DNA of 64,000 nucleotides from a virus: positions 18,256-82,255 of the IMG/VR virus record IMGVR_UViG_3300037502_002391; one strand, 5' to 3'. Position 1 is the stretch's first letter. Each line of letters opens with the position of its first letter. Made by a program: the position numbers and the translations under genes. The notes under the pieces were generated by a model, which made no database searches, was not told the origin of the DNA, and saw only the letters and a program-made list of their open reading frames with translations. Positions 52,330 through 61,855 of the stretch are shown piece after piece.

Positions 52330-53956
52330 CTATTATAGGTTTTACTATCAAAGGATTTTCTCCAGAGTTTGTTGTATTAAATACATTTTTCTCATAATCA
52401 TAACCTTCAGGAAATAATTTAAAAATATTATTAACAAAGGGATAGAAAGATCCATTTATGAATGGGTAGTTAACTCCATTATTATTTTCATCAAAAAATC
52501 CAACACTATAAATATCCCTCCATCTAAATTGATTGTCAATCTTTGAAAAAAAAGCATAATTTGGGATATTATCCGCCAAGTTTTTATCAACTGTTTCAAC
52601 ATAATCTGAAAATACTTTTAATTGCAATTTATTGTGAGGTTTATAATAATACCCTTTTTCATTATCATTTATGTCAAAAATTGATTGAGAATGTTTTATC
52701 TTATAATAAAAATCTGAAACAACTCTTTCTATTTGCTCATATTCATTATATTCACAAAAATCCCCATCAAACTCATCTGGGTGTTTGTAATAAAAAAATT
52801 CTTTATTATCATTATCAAAATAAGATGTTGTACCAATATTACTATTAGAATTTGGATTTCTACTTTCCCACCATACCTTATTATTTTTAAGAATGTTAAA
52901 ACCCCAACCTTTCTTCATACTATCATTCCTTGATGCAAAAAATCCAGATTGTCCTTTAAACACAATTGTTAAATACAATTCAGTTATGGGTCTATTATGA
53001 TTATCTACAATTCCATCAATATTAATTTCATTCTGTAATGTAAAATTATATGAATAATTTGATTCTTTTGTGTAGCCTGAAAATGAATCATTATTATAAC
53101 TCAACACACTTCTACCATCAAAAACACCTCTTTGGAATCCAGCTTTTGTTACAACTATTTTATTACCCCCACTAATGACTTTGTGTTTTCTAATATAATA
53201 TATTGAAGTTGTTTCTCCTGAATTACTAGCAATAATAACACGTTTTAATGTGTTAGGCACATTTGAGGCAATATTATTCTTAATGTTAAGTATATTAATA
53301 ATATATTTCTCTGAATTAAAAGAACCATCCCCAAATGAATAAACATCATACACAACACCATCAATCAAAACACTTTCACCCTCCTTAATATTATGCTCAA
53401 CCCAACAGGTTATCTTTACAATATTAAAACCATTTACAACAACTTTCTCACTAACAAATGGTATCCCCTTTTCCACATCCCAATCAAATGATTTCCCTTT
53501 TATTGTTATACTAAGTTGTTGTTTACTATCATTAGCATAAGGATAGGTCAAATAATAATTCCAATTATATGTATAAGCATTTGGTGTTTCATAACCAAAT
53601 GCTGTTAAAGTTGGGGGTCTAAAAAAATCAAATTCATATGCTCTAAGAAATCCTTTAGCATTATTAGTCTGTACATAAAATGTGTTAAGTATAGGATATA
53701 TTAATTCATTTTTATATTTGCTAGTTGTTATACCAGAATAAGTATTATCATAAATAAAATTTATATTAAAAATAGGTCTAATATTAAATGACCCACCCTT
53801 TTCTTTGTCATATAAAATATTTAAATCAACATTAATGTCTCTATCAAACTCAATAAGTTCTTTTCTTGTTGATTCAACTTCAACTGAAATCTGTAATCCA
53901 TTGTCATCAGATACTTTATTCTTATATGAACTTGGAACAATGCTATACTTATTCAT
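52316..53956 (-). CDS. Baseplate-block structural protein (546 aa)
   Basis: A large, aromatic- and Asn-rich beta protein ([20 protein letters not shown]) with no signal peptide or membrane helix. Features are [40 protein letters not shown] and an [15 protein letters not shown] strand. I do not recognise a named family, but similar proteins sit in baseplate clusters of marine T4-like phages. It overlaps the end of the 1697-residue gene by eight bases, implying coupled expression. Confidence 0.65.
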   Translation of the reverse strand: MNKYSIVPSSYKNKVSDDNGLQISVEVESTRKELIEFDRDINVDLNILYDKEKGGSFNIRPIFNINFIYDNTYSGITTSKYKNELIYPILNTFYVQTNNAKGFLRAYEFDFFRPPTLTAFGYETPNAYTYNWNYYLTYPYANDSKQQLSITIKGKSFDWDVEKGIPFVSEKVVVNGFNIVKITCWVEHNIKEGESVLIDGVVYDVYSFGDGSFNSEKYIINILNIKNNIASNVPNTLKRVIIASNSGETTSIYYIRKHKVISGGNKIVVTKAGFQRGVFDGRSVLSYNNDSFSGYTKESNYSYNFTLQNEINIDGIVDNHNRPITELYLTIVFKGQSGFFASRNDSMKKGWGFNILKNNKVWWESRNPNSNSNIGTTSYFDNDNKEFFYYKHPDEFDGDFCEYNEYEQIERVVSDFYYKIKHSQSIFDINDNEKGYYYKPHNKLQLKVFSDYVETVDKNLADNIPNYAFFSKIDNQFRWRDIYSVGFFDENNNGVNYPFINGSFYPFVNNIFKLFPEGYDYEKNVFNTTNSGENPLIVKPIIDECE

Positions 53957-56900
53957 TTAGATACTTAGTTTTAAATTTATCTAAGGCAGAAAATCCTTTC
54001 TTTATACCAAAATAGAAATGGAATGGTGCTCCAACTATAAAAGAATCAATTGTTCTATCATTCAAATTGTATAAATTATTTTTCTGTGCAAAAATATACC
54101 CCCTATCATTATTATAACTCAAGTCATAAGATGAATCTGAAAAATAATTAGTTTCTAAATCTGTTGTTGTGAATTTTATTCTTTCAAGAGATTGATATTT
54201 TTCTTTTTTAATATCTTTTTGGCTAGTTCCCCAATTGTTCTCTTCTGTGCCAAAAATTGTTTTTGAACCCTTATATAAAGTCCAAGAATAGAATGGCACT
54301 TCCTGTGATTTATTTCCATACTTTTCTAATTTAACCAAAGCATTACTATTTATATCCCTAATATTAACCCTACCTGGTGTTATATAATCTTTTAATTGCA
54401 AATCTGCTTGTGATGATGAGTAGAAAACCCCAATATGGTTTTTATTTTTACCATTAACACTTTTTTCACTAAAAATTATGGTTGGTGAATTATTTGTTTT
54501 AAATTCATATAATTCTGGTGAAAATTTAACAACTCCAAATTCAGAATTGATTGATAATAATTGTGCTAAATCCCCATCCACTTTTTTTCCAGCTCGGCTA
54601 AAGAATGAATCTATAATTTTATTATCTAAAATAAGCCCTTTCAAAACATTAGAATCTAATATTCTACTAATTACAAAGAAATTAACCAAATCAGAATTAT
54701 CATAATGACTTGTTGTGTTAAGTGAATTCATAACATAACCATAACTACTAAAATCATTAAATGACACCTGCTGTCTATTCTTAATACCCAAATTTACAAT
54801 TGTAGTTGGGTACATCAAATTATAATTATTTAGTTTACTGCTATTTGTATTATTATTGTTACCAACAAAGTTAGCATCATCATATGGTGAACTTCTATAA
54901 TAGAAATTATTTGTACTTGCATCATAATAAATCAAATCCTTACAATATTCTGGATTTGTCTTATTTATATTTGCTCTAAAAGAAAACATAAATAATGAAC
55001 CATTTACCCAATTATTTACAAATGATTCAGAAATAACACCTCTACATATACCATAATTTAACTTAAACCTAAACATCCATTCACGGAAAGCATTTATATC
55101 AGGAATTAAATCAAGTATTGGTCTTCTAACTAACTGATAACACCCATCTTTTATGTATATTTTTTGATATTTTGATGATGTACAATCATCACTTATTGTT
55201 ATCTTTCCCCCATTATTTGAATAGCAAGAATATGGTACTAAATTTCCACATAAATTAAATGTATTCAACACATCAGAAGCATTTGGTAAACCAGAAATAT
55301 CATATCCACCTATACTAGCATCAAAAAGTGGATTTGCTTCAGCAGGTAATCCCTCACCTTTTGACAATTTGGGATATCTATAAATTCTAAAAGCATTATT
55401 TTGTTGAAGAACCCCCACTGAATTATTAACCCAGTTTTTACCATCCAAACCATCTGATGTTGGAAGTCTATCTGTCCTTAAAACTATTTTATTTTTATTG
55501 GTATATGATAATGGGTTATCTTTTAATTCAAGATGTGAACTATATGAAAAATATAACATCAAATTTTGTTGCCTAAATAACCCTAAAATACTATCTATAA
55601 TACCAACAAGGAAAATAAGAGATGTTGATTCACCTTCATATTGATTTTTTTCCTTAACATTACCCATACCATTCATATAACTACCTCCATTAAAATCTAA
55701 TCTTGATAAATTATATTTTGAATCAAGTTGTGAAGTAGGGGTTTCTCTTTTATATTTTGTTGACAAAAATGAATTTGCTCTTCTCCCATTTTGTATAAAA
55801 AAATTATCATCAACAACAAATGGATGTGCTTTTGTCCAATTTTTTAAAATTTTTTCCTTATATGGTCTAAGCCCCAATATAAACACAAATGGGTTTTTTA
55901 TTGGGGTTTTATTATTTAATATACCAGCATAATAAGAAACAGCATCTGTTTTATAAGTAGAATATGTTTGTCCAGGTTGGAATGTATATGAATCAAATAA
56001 AATATCATTCTGATCTGTCAAGGTTTGTATTGTTAAATTATTGTTATAAATACTTCCATTATTAAAGTCATTAAGTTTTTGTATTGGTATATTTAATTTG
56101 GTATTAATAGTTAAACTAACTTGATCTTCATTATCATATCCAAAAATTTTACCTAAACCATACTTATTGGTATATTCAGGTGAGTAAGGGTCAACACCCC
56201 TCTGTATAATTAAAACATATTGGTTTTCTATATTTTGAAAATAATCAAGTGGATTATTTATTATTAATTCTTCTCCAACAACATCTTGATTACCTAGTTT
56301 AACTCTCAATACAGCAGGTGATGTTATAACACTAGGAAAATATCCTATTTTTGTTTTATCTGAAATATTTAGATATTCATAATATGTCATACCAGTTAAT
56401 ACTTGGAAATACTCCAAATCAGAAGCATAATAAGATGTATCTGTTAATCCTGTTAAAACTGGTAATGTATATGTTTTAGTTTCATCTTTATCTTGTGTTG
56501 TTGCATATCTTACAATTATATTTTTATTTTGTTCAGTTATCTTAATGCTTCCAGGTTTTCCAAAAAAAATTTCACCATTTGTTGTTGTTCCAGTATATTT
56601 AAAATTAACATCTTTTGATAAACTACTATTAACAAAACTTAATAATTCACCTGTCTCAATCAAAACATCAGATAATACAACAATAACATTGTCATAATGA
56701 TAAGTTCCTCTATTTAAATCATTTGCAAAAGAAACTTTTATTTTATTTTTACCAGAAAAATAACTATTTCTCAAATTAAAATAATTAATTCTTTCCCCAA
56801 CTGGTAATGTTTCACTATAAACTGAAAAATTCTTGCTAAGAATAGGTAACATATATTTATCCGACCTTGGCATCTTAATGTCTGTTTCACCTATTTTTTT

Positions 56901-59042
56901 AGAATCAATGCCTGTTGAATTTGTTGCTCGCCCAGATATAGCTTGTGTTAGTGCAAAAATCATCAAAGGTTTATCATCCTCATACAAAGTATCATCTTTA
57001 TATGCTTTATTATTTGTTTTATCAATAATAATATCTTTTAAATTAGCCCAATTAAAGTTTTGAGAAAAATTATCATAATATAATGAATAATTTGATAATT
57101 GTGATAATAATCCATTATTTTGATTCAAACCTTCCAAATCAACATCTACCTCTTCTATTTCACAATCACAAAGTTCACAATTTGGATATGTTATATTTGG
57201 TAAATGTATTTTTTTTATTTTTCTTCTTATTATTTTTTTAAAATTTCTTATTAAGAATATATTCAAAGTTGTTAAAACCACTATACCTGCAAGATCCTTA
57301 ATTAACATTCCAAATAAGAAAGCACTAAATAATGGACTTGCAGGATTAAAAGTTGCAAGTGAATATCCAGCTGTTGTTAACCACTTTATAAAATCAACAA
57401 TTTCTTTTGCTAATAAAAATGAAACAATTCCAAGTATTGCTGGTAATAATATTTGAGCAAAAAAGTTCCACAAAAAAGAAACCAAATGATATCCAAATAT
57501 TAAAGGAATATTAATAAATTGGATTAATTGAATTACTATGGAAAATAAAAAATATAGTAAATCAAAATTCTTAACTGCGTCATTAACTGGATATTTATTA
57601 ACATTTTGCTCACAACTTCTATCTGAAATTTCTTTTATTCCTATAAATTTACCTTGTGACGTACCACCTTGATATTGGTCAACCAATCCTGCAACTGTAT
57701 ATACCTTATTATATTCAAATTCATAAAATGTATCCTCACACCTTATTGCAGCATCTTTATTGGTATATCCATCCCAATCCAAACCAAAATAATATGAACC
57801 AGCTAATTCTTTTTTTATATTTGCATTAGTAGAATTAATAGGATCATTAGTACCTGAAGCACCCCAACCATACTCCTTAATATTTGGAACTAAAAAATGT
57901 GCCTTCCTTGAAGTATCTGTTGAGTTATCAACATCTTGCCATTTTACCTTAAATCTATATTTACCCTTTCTTGGTATGCCTATTTTCTCATCATTGGTTA
58001 TTATTTGATTTCCATTTTCATCTGTTACAACATATTCCAAATTCATTGGTAATTCAACAACCCAAGTACCATCTCCATCTATAACTCTACCATTATTATC
58101 TAATTCATACTCCTCAAGAATAGGTAAACCCTTTGAATCAAGATTTCTTGTTTGTCTTATGGCCAATATTTGCCCTGGACCAGTTTCAAGTTGGCACAAA
58201 TTGCCCATACTTTCTTTTACCCCACAATTAATTCTTATACTATCTATATTGCTTGTCCCAAAGATTGAGCCAATAAAAATTGCTGTTGGTTGAATATCAA
58301 TACTTGCATCAGCTCTTAAATCAAAGTCAACCCTATTTATGGTTGAATCACAAGTTTCTGGATCACCCCAAAGTGGGGATATTGTAATACCTTTTGATAA
58401 AGAAACAATTTGTGGCAAAGATTCCAAATCTGATGATTTTTGAAATGAATTTCCCTTAAATTGTGCTTCTGTTGCCCTCCCCATTCTAATCAAATCTTGT
58501 GGAGTCAATGAAAACTCACCTATATCTGACAAATCAAGATCCATTAATATGGTATAACTTCCAACCGGAATACCAAATATCATATAATCCCCACTTGAAT
58601 TTGTTTTTACTGTATATTTGTAATACTTCTCATACACTTCAATGGCTTGACCATCAAACATAACATCTTCCATAGTTGGAAAAGTTCCTGTTGCAATATG
58701 TCCTGGATATGATGGTTCATATGGTAATAAATTATACCTATAACCATCTTCATTTTTATCAGATATTGTTTTATATGGGTATATAGATGTAATTAACTCA
58801 TTATCTTCATCTTCCTCACTTAATGGTATAAAAATTGAAACCCTAGCATTTGGAATGCCAAAACCATTATTTGCTGTAATTCTTCCTGCTACAACTCCAT
58901 AATTTGCACAATCTAATGTATATACATCAGATTGTCTTATTTTAAATGATAAAATTTCAAGGAATTCAATATTCTGGTCTAACTGAAAATTAACAACTTT
59001 ATCTTGCCCAATATCAGTCTTAATTCTAAAAGTATTTTGCAT
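53949..59042 (-). CDS. Giant tail/baseplate protein with transmembrane segments (1697 aa)
   Basis: Residues about 40-180 resemble a carboxypeptidase-regulatory-like beta sandwich (VAGRITANNGFGIPNARVSI, NSSGDYMIFGIPVGSYTI), common in Bacteroidetes surface proteins. Residues about 490-600 contain three or four hydrophobic helices (LLYFLFSIVIQLIQF, ILLPAILGIVSFLLA, GIVVLTTLNIFLIRNF) followed by a basic stretch and a CELCDC cysteine motif (about 614-620). The rest is beta-rich with no repeats. Membrane helices in a tail protein suggest a role at the host membrane during DNA entry; this is an inference. It follows the gp6-like gene in the baseplate operon after a 78-base gap holding a 19-bp inverted repeat. 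Confidence 0.72.
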   Translation of the reverse strand: MQNTFRIKTDIGQDKVVNFQLDQNIEFLEILSFKIRQSDVYTLDCANYGVVAGRITANNGFGIPNARVSIFIPLSEEDEDNELITSIYPYKTISDKNEDGYRYNLLPYEPSYPGHIATGTFPTMEDVMFDGQAIEVYEKYYKYTVKTNSSGDYMIFGIPVGSYTILMDLDLSDIGEFSLTPQDLIRMGRATEAQFKGNSFQKSSDLESLPQIVSLSKGITISPLWGDPETCDSTINRVDFDLRADASIDIQPTAIFIGSIFGTSNIDSIRINCGVKESMGNLCQLETGPGQILAIRQTRNLDSKGLPILEEYELDNNGRVIDGDGTWVVELPMNLEYVVTDENGNQIITNDEKIGIPRKGKYRFKVKWQDVDNSTDTSRKAHFLVPNIKEYGWGASGTNDPINSTNANIKKELAGSYYFGLDWDGYTNKDAAIRCEDTFYEFEYNKVYTVAGLVDQYQGGTSQGKFIGIKEISDRSCEQNVNKYPVNDAVKNFDLLYFLFSIVIQLIQFINIPLIFGYHLVSFLWNFFAQILLPAILGIVSFLLAKEIVDFIKWLTTAGYSLATFNPASPLFSAFLFGMLIKDLAGIVVLTTLNIFLIRNFKKIIRRKIKKIHLPNITYPNCELCDCEIEEVDVDLEGLNQNNGLLSQLSNYSLYYDNFSQNFNWANLKDIIIDKTNNKAYKDDTLYEDDKPLMIFALTQAISGRATNSTGIDSKKIGETDIKMPRSDKYMLPILSKNFSVYSETLPVGERINYFNLRNSYFSGKNKIKVSFANDLNRGTYHYDNVIVVLSDVLIETGELLSFVNSSLSKDVNFKYTGTTTNGEIFFGKPGSIKITEQNKNIIVRYATTQDKDETKTYTLPVLTGLTDTSYYASDLEYFQVLTGMTYYEYLNISDKTKIGYFPSVITSPAVLRVKLGNQDVVGEELIINNPLDYFQNIENQYVLIIQRGVDPYSPEYTNKYGLGKIFGYDNEDQVSLTINTKLNIPIQKLNDFNNGSIYNNNLTIQTLTDQNDILFDSYTFQPGQTYSTYKTDAVSYYAGILNNKTPIKNPFVFILGLRPYKEKILKNWTKAHPFVVDDNFFIQNGRRANSFLSTKYKRETPTSQLDSKYNLSRLDFNGGSYMNGMGNVKEKNQYEGESTSLIFLVGIIDSILGLFRQQNLMLYFSYSSHLELKDNPLSYTNKNKIVLRTDRLPTSDGLDGKNWVNNSVGVLQQNNAFRIYRYPKLSKGEGLPAEANPLFDASIGGYDISGLPNASDVLNTFNLCGNLVPYSCYSNNGGKITISDDCTSSKYQKIYIKDGCYQLVRRPILDLIPDINAFREWMFRFKLNYGICRGVISESFVNNWVNGSLFMFSFRANINKTNPEYCKDLIYYDASTNNFYYRSSPYDDANFVGNNNNTNSSKLNNYNLMYPTTIVNLGIKNRQQVSFNDFSSYGYVMNSLNTTSHYDNSDLVNFFVISRILDSNVLKGLILDNKIIDSFFSRAGKKVDGDLAQLLSINSEFGVVKFSPELYEFKTNNSPTIIFSEKSVNGKNKNHIGVFYSSSQADLQLKDYITPGRVNIRDINSNALVKLEKYGNKSQEVPFYSWTLYKGSKTIFGTEENNWGTSQKDIKKEKYQSLERIKFTTTDLETNYFSDSSYDLSYNNDRGYIFAQKNNLYNLNDRTIDSFIVGAPFHFYFGIKKGFSALDKFKTKYLNE

Positions 59043-59047
59043 TAGTC

Positions 59048-59098
59048 TATTTATTGTTTATAAATATTTTATTATACATTATTTATAAACAATAAATA
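59048..59098. promoter_or_regulatory. Perfect 19-bp inverted repeat with late box in each arm
   Basis: The arms 59048-59066 and 59080-59098 are exactly complementary with a 13-base spacer. Each arm contains the TATTTATA octamer, one facing each strand; the minus-strand one (59066-59059) lies 16 bases before the ATG at 59042. It could be a terminator for the gp6-like gene, an operator over a promoter, or both. Confidence 0.65.
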
Positions 59099-59120
59099 AT
59101 AATGAAGTAAAATAAATAAA

Positions 59121-60956
59121 TTAAATGATAGTCACACCACTATTTGTATTTACTTTTACTGTGATGTCTTTTTCAGGATATCTTATATGATATATTTCAT
59201 TTGAGTCAGCATAAATTGTTTCATTTGTTGCAACAATAATTCTATTAGAAATAGGTGGATAATAACCAACAACTGGTTCTCCACCAGAATAATTTCCTCC
59301 AACAAGATTTTTAAATAAAATATTTGAAACACTAATAACCCCATTCAAATTTTGAATATTACTTTTAAGTTCTGATATATTTATGTCCTTTCCTAATTGC
59401 ATATTTTGTGGTGATAAATAAGTGTTAACTGTTGTAATAATATTATTTATAATATCTTTTGATGTTAAACCTGGTCTTATTGTAACTGCAACCTCAACTC
59501 CAACATCAATAACTTTTGCTGCTGAAACTAGAACATAATCATTTATCATTCTATAATTTGAAATATAATTTGCAATATTATCTGTTAAAAATTTTGAATT
59601 ATCACTAATTAGTTTCCCATTTGAATCATAGGATAATACAAGAATTTGAATCTTGTTATCAACTTCTTGGACTGAAACTTTTGCTGGTGCTCCAAATTGT
59701 GGTGGCATATTCCTAATTATTGCCTCATAATCATTTATTGTTACTGCTCTTTTTTGTGCTGCAAAATTAAATGAAACAAAATTTCTTACTTCTTCTGTGG
59801 ATGGCAATCCTGCACCACCAATTGCTGGAAAGTTATTATTAACTCTTAATGAATTAATTACAGCAGCTTCTTGTGCTGGATTTCCAGCATTTATTGTGAA
59901 AACATTTGTACCAATCTGATTTATAGTATTTGGTCCAAGATTTGTATTCAATCCGCCACCAACCCTATATTGTACAAATAATGTACTATTTGGTTTTAGT
60001 GTTCTACCTAATGAAAAATTATTTAAATAATTCTGTAATGTTGGTAATTGCCCTGTTGTTGTAAATTGATTTAATTGCTCTAATGCTGTATTCACTCCAT
60101 TACCAAATGTAAGTTTTTTAAAACCTTCTGATGTAAATTCACTAATAAAACGATTATCTGTTTGAATGTACTTACCAACCTTAATCCCAGCATCACCTGT
60201 GTCTTTTGTTGTATCAACTATAAAAATTCTATCCTCTGCCAAAGAATCAACCTCATACCATCTATCTATTTCACTAATAAAATCAGATGATGGTGGAATT
60301 GTGTTTATTTGCCCATCTTTCAATAACACACTTGTTATACCCAAAACGTTCTTATCTGGTAAAAATAATTCAAAAAATGGTCTAACATCTGATGCTGTTA
60401 TAACTCTCTTTAACACTTTTGTTGTTCCATTTATAACCGGCTCTCTTTTTGTTAAAGTATAATTAACTAACTTAGAATTTATTTCATTTCGTACTATAGT
60501 TAAATTCTTTGTCCCTTGTGCACTATAACTTGATTTAAAATCAATATCATTAATTGTTTCAAATGCAACACCATTTCCAAAAACTTGTGCCCCTCTTTGT
60601 AGAACACCTGCATATGCATAATTTGCTGAATCCCCATCTGCTGGAACTGTTATTGAAAAATCACATAAGGTTAATGATGGTCTTTGCCCTGGTATTTTTA
60701 AGCCATAAGTCCTTGCTATATTATATATAGATGATTTTTGTTGTGCATATTGTAAAACAGTTTCTTGTAAACTTCTATCAATATGATAATGTAAATTATC
60801 AGCAACTGCTGCATTTAAGTCTAAAAATACTGAAAATATTGAAGCATCACTAAAATCATTTATCAAATCAGGGTAATATGTGTTTACATAATTTAATAAT
60901 TCTGTTCTTATGCTCTGAAAATCCCTAACACCATATGATATTTTTCTATCTGCCAT
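59121..60956 (-). CDS. gp6: Baseplate wedge protein, T4 gp6/Baseplate_J-like (611 aa)
   Basis: It shares the layout of T4 gp6 (660 residues) and baseplate J proteins. An N-terminal helical region starts SYGVRDFQSIRTELLNYV, with FSDASIFSVFLDLNAAVADN and the LQETVLQYAQQKSSIYNIAR helix. Beta domains follow. The C-terminal part has RAVTINDYEAIIRNMPPQFG and PAKVSVQEV, the conserved J-type core, then QNMQLGKDINISELKSNIQN. gp6 joins wedges into the baseplate ring and controls sheath contraction. It lies one base after the gp25-like gene, as expected for neighbouring wedge genes. Confidence 0.88.
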   Translation of the reverse strand: MADRKISYGVRDFQSIRTELLNYVNTYYPDLINDFSDASIFSVFLDLNAAVADNLHYHIDRSLQETVLQYAQQKSSIYNIARTYGLKIPGQRPSLTLCDFSITVPADGDSANYAYAGVLQRGAQVFGNGVAFETINDIDFKSSYSAQGTKNLTIVRNEINSKLVNYTLTKREPVINGTTKVLKRVITASDVRPFFELFLPDKNVLGITSVLLKDGQINTIPPSSDFISEIDRWYEVDSLAEDRIFIVDTTKDTGDAGIKVGKYIQTDNRFISEFTSEGFKKLTFGNGVNTALEQLNQFTTTGQLPTLQNYLNNFSLGRTLKPNSTLFVQYRVGGGLNTNLGPNTINQIGTNVFTINAGNPAQEAAVINSLRVNNNFPAIGGAGLPSTEEVRNFVSFNFAAQKRAVTINDYEAIIRNMPPQFGAPAKVSVQEVDNKIQILVLSYDSNGKLISDNSKFLTDNIANYISNYRMINDYVLVSAAKVIDVGVEVAVTIRPGLTSKDIINNIITTVNTYLSPQNMQLGKDINISELKSNIQNLNGVISVSNILFKNLVGGNYSGGEPVVGYYPPISNRIIVATNETIYADSNEIYHIRYPEKDITVKVNTNSGVTII

Positions 60957-60957
60957 A

Positions 60958-61434
60958 TTATATATTTATTACAACAAAGTCACTACCAGCAAAACTATTA
61001 TTATTTGTGGTATATTCTATTTTTATTTTTGCAGTATTTTGATATGTGCCATTACCTGGCGATCTATAAATCTTATCTGCAGAACTTAATCCAACATCAT
61101 CAAGACTTAATTTTGTTGTTTGAACTTCTTCATCCTGAGTGATTGGTTCAATTGTTATCCTATTGATAATTAAATTTGGTATGTATTTTGAAATAGCATC
61201 ACGTATGTCATTTTCAATAACATCAAATGATACAACATCCATTGGCTCAAATAGGTATTCATAAAGTCTTGTTCCAAAATCAGGAAGATAATACCTGCTT
61301 CCTTTTCTTGTTAATAACAAATGCAATAATGCAGACCTAACCTCATCAGATGCTGTTTCTGTCATTTTTAAAGCATCCCCCCTTGTTGATGTATCAAATG
61401 GAAATTTTACTCCATATGTCAAGCCTTCTGCCAT
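60958..61434 (-). CDS. gp25: Baseplate wedge protein, gp25-like (158 aa)
   Basis: This is a member of the GPW/gp25 family. The core VRSALLHLLLTRKGSRYYLP-DFGTRLYEYLFEPMD, then DVIENDIRDAISKYIPNLII and RITIEP, is the signature. In contractile tails gp25 forms the wedge core with gp6 and gp53. An N-terminal GVKFPFDTSTRGDALKMTE segment precedes it, and the C-terminus is beta-rich. A TATTTATA box lies 15 bases before its ATG and probably starts the whole baseplate transcript. Confidence 0.92.
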   Translation of the reverse strand: MAEGLTYGVKFPFDTSTRGDALKMTETASDEVRSALLHLLLTRKGSRYYLPDFGTRLYEYLFEPMDVVSFDVIENDIRDAISKYIPNLIINRITIEPITQDEEVQTTKLSLDDVGLSSADKIYRSPGNGTYQNTAKIKIEYTTNNNSFAGSDFVVINI

Positions 61435-61449
61435 TATAAATCATTTAAA

Positions 61450-61457
61450 TATAAATA
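61450..61457 (-). promoter_or_regulatory. Candidate late promoter box TATTTATA
   Basis: The exact octamer on the minus strand lies 15 bases before the gp25-like ATG. It is 42 bases from the plus-strand box at 61499-61506, so two divergent late promoters share this gap. Confidence 0.6.
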
Positions 61458-61498
61458 TATCTTTTTCACAAATTTTAAAATTATTTTACTTTATTGTA

Positions 61499-61506
61499 TA
61501 TTTATA
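61499..61506 (+). promoter_or_regulatory. Candidate late promoter box TATTTATA (plus strand)
   Basis: The exact octamer on the plus strand lies 11 bases before the ATG at 61518. It is the only plus-strand member of the set that precedes a plus-strand gene, and it shows that the element is read in the direction of the gene. Confidence 0.6.
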
Positions 61507-61517
61507 TAAAAAAAAAT

Positions 61518-61778
61518 ATGAGAACTATAAGATTATCAGAAACTGGTTTAACTAAACTTGTTAAAAGAATTGTTGAAGAAAAAGAAAGTGAAGGCATGTT
61601 TATGGACTACCATAGCCATAGTAAAGCAACCACTGGAAAAAAAGCAATGTCTATGATTAACAAAATCATAAATAAACTTTCAACAATGAAAGATAAATTT
61701 GATAATAGTAATTTTGCATTTAGTGAAGCTGATTTAAAAAAACTTGAAAAGTTTTATGACACATTGAGTGGAAAATAA
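61518..61778 (+). CDS. Small protein with RLSETGL-type N-terminal tag (86 aa)
   Basis: The start is set at the ATG 61518 (MRTIRLSETGLTKLVKRIVEE); an in-frame TTG at 61494 is less likely, as the late box overlaps it. The first 20 residues match a tag (IRLTE-x-x-L-x-x-x-VKRIIEE) that begins many small proteins of uncultured marine phages. A short His-containing linker (MDYHSHSK) and a helical C-terminus follow. The role is unknown; the tag may target proteins into the prohead or be cut off by a prohead protease (inference). It is the only plus-strand gene in its neighbourhood. Confidence 0.75.
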   Translation: MRTIRLSETGLTKLVKRIVEEKESEGMFMDYHSHSKATTGKKAMSMINKIINKLSTMKDKFDNSNFAFSEADLKKLEKFYDTLSGK

Positions 61779-61799
61779 GTCTAAATAAATACTAGTATT

Positions 61800-61838
61800 A
61801 AAAACCCCCAAATCTAATTTAATAGACTGGGGGTTTTT
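61800..61838. terminator. Bidirectional intrinsic terminator
   Basis: AAAAACCCCC (61800-61809) pairs with GGGGGTTTTT (61829-61838) around a 19-base AT-rich loop, giving a T run on both strands. It lies between the convergent ends of the small plus-strand gene and nrdA and should stop both. It is the strongest terminator-like hairpin in the window. Confidence 0.88.
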
Positions 61839-61855
61839 TATTTAACAAATTGAAT

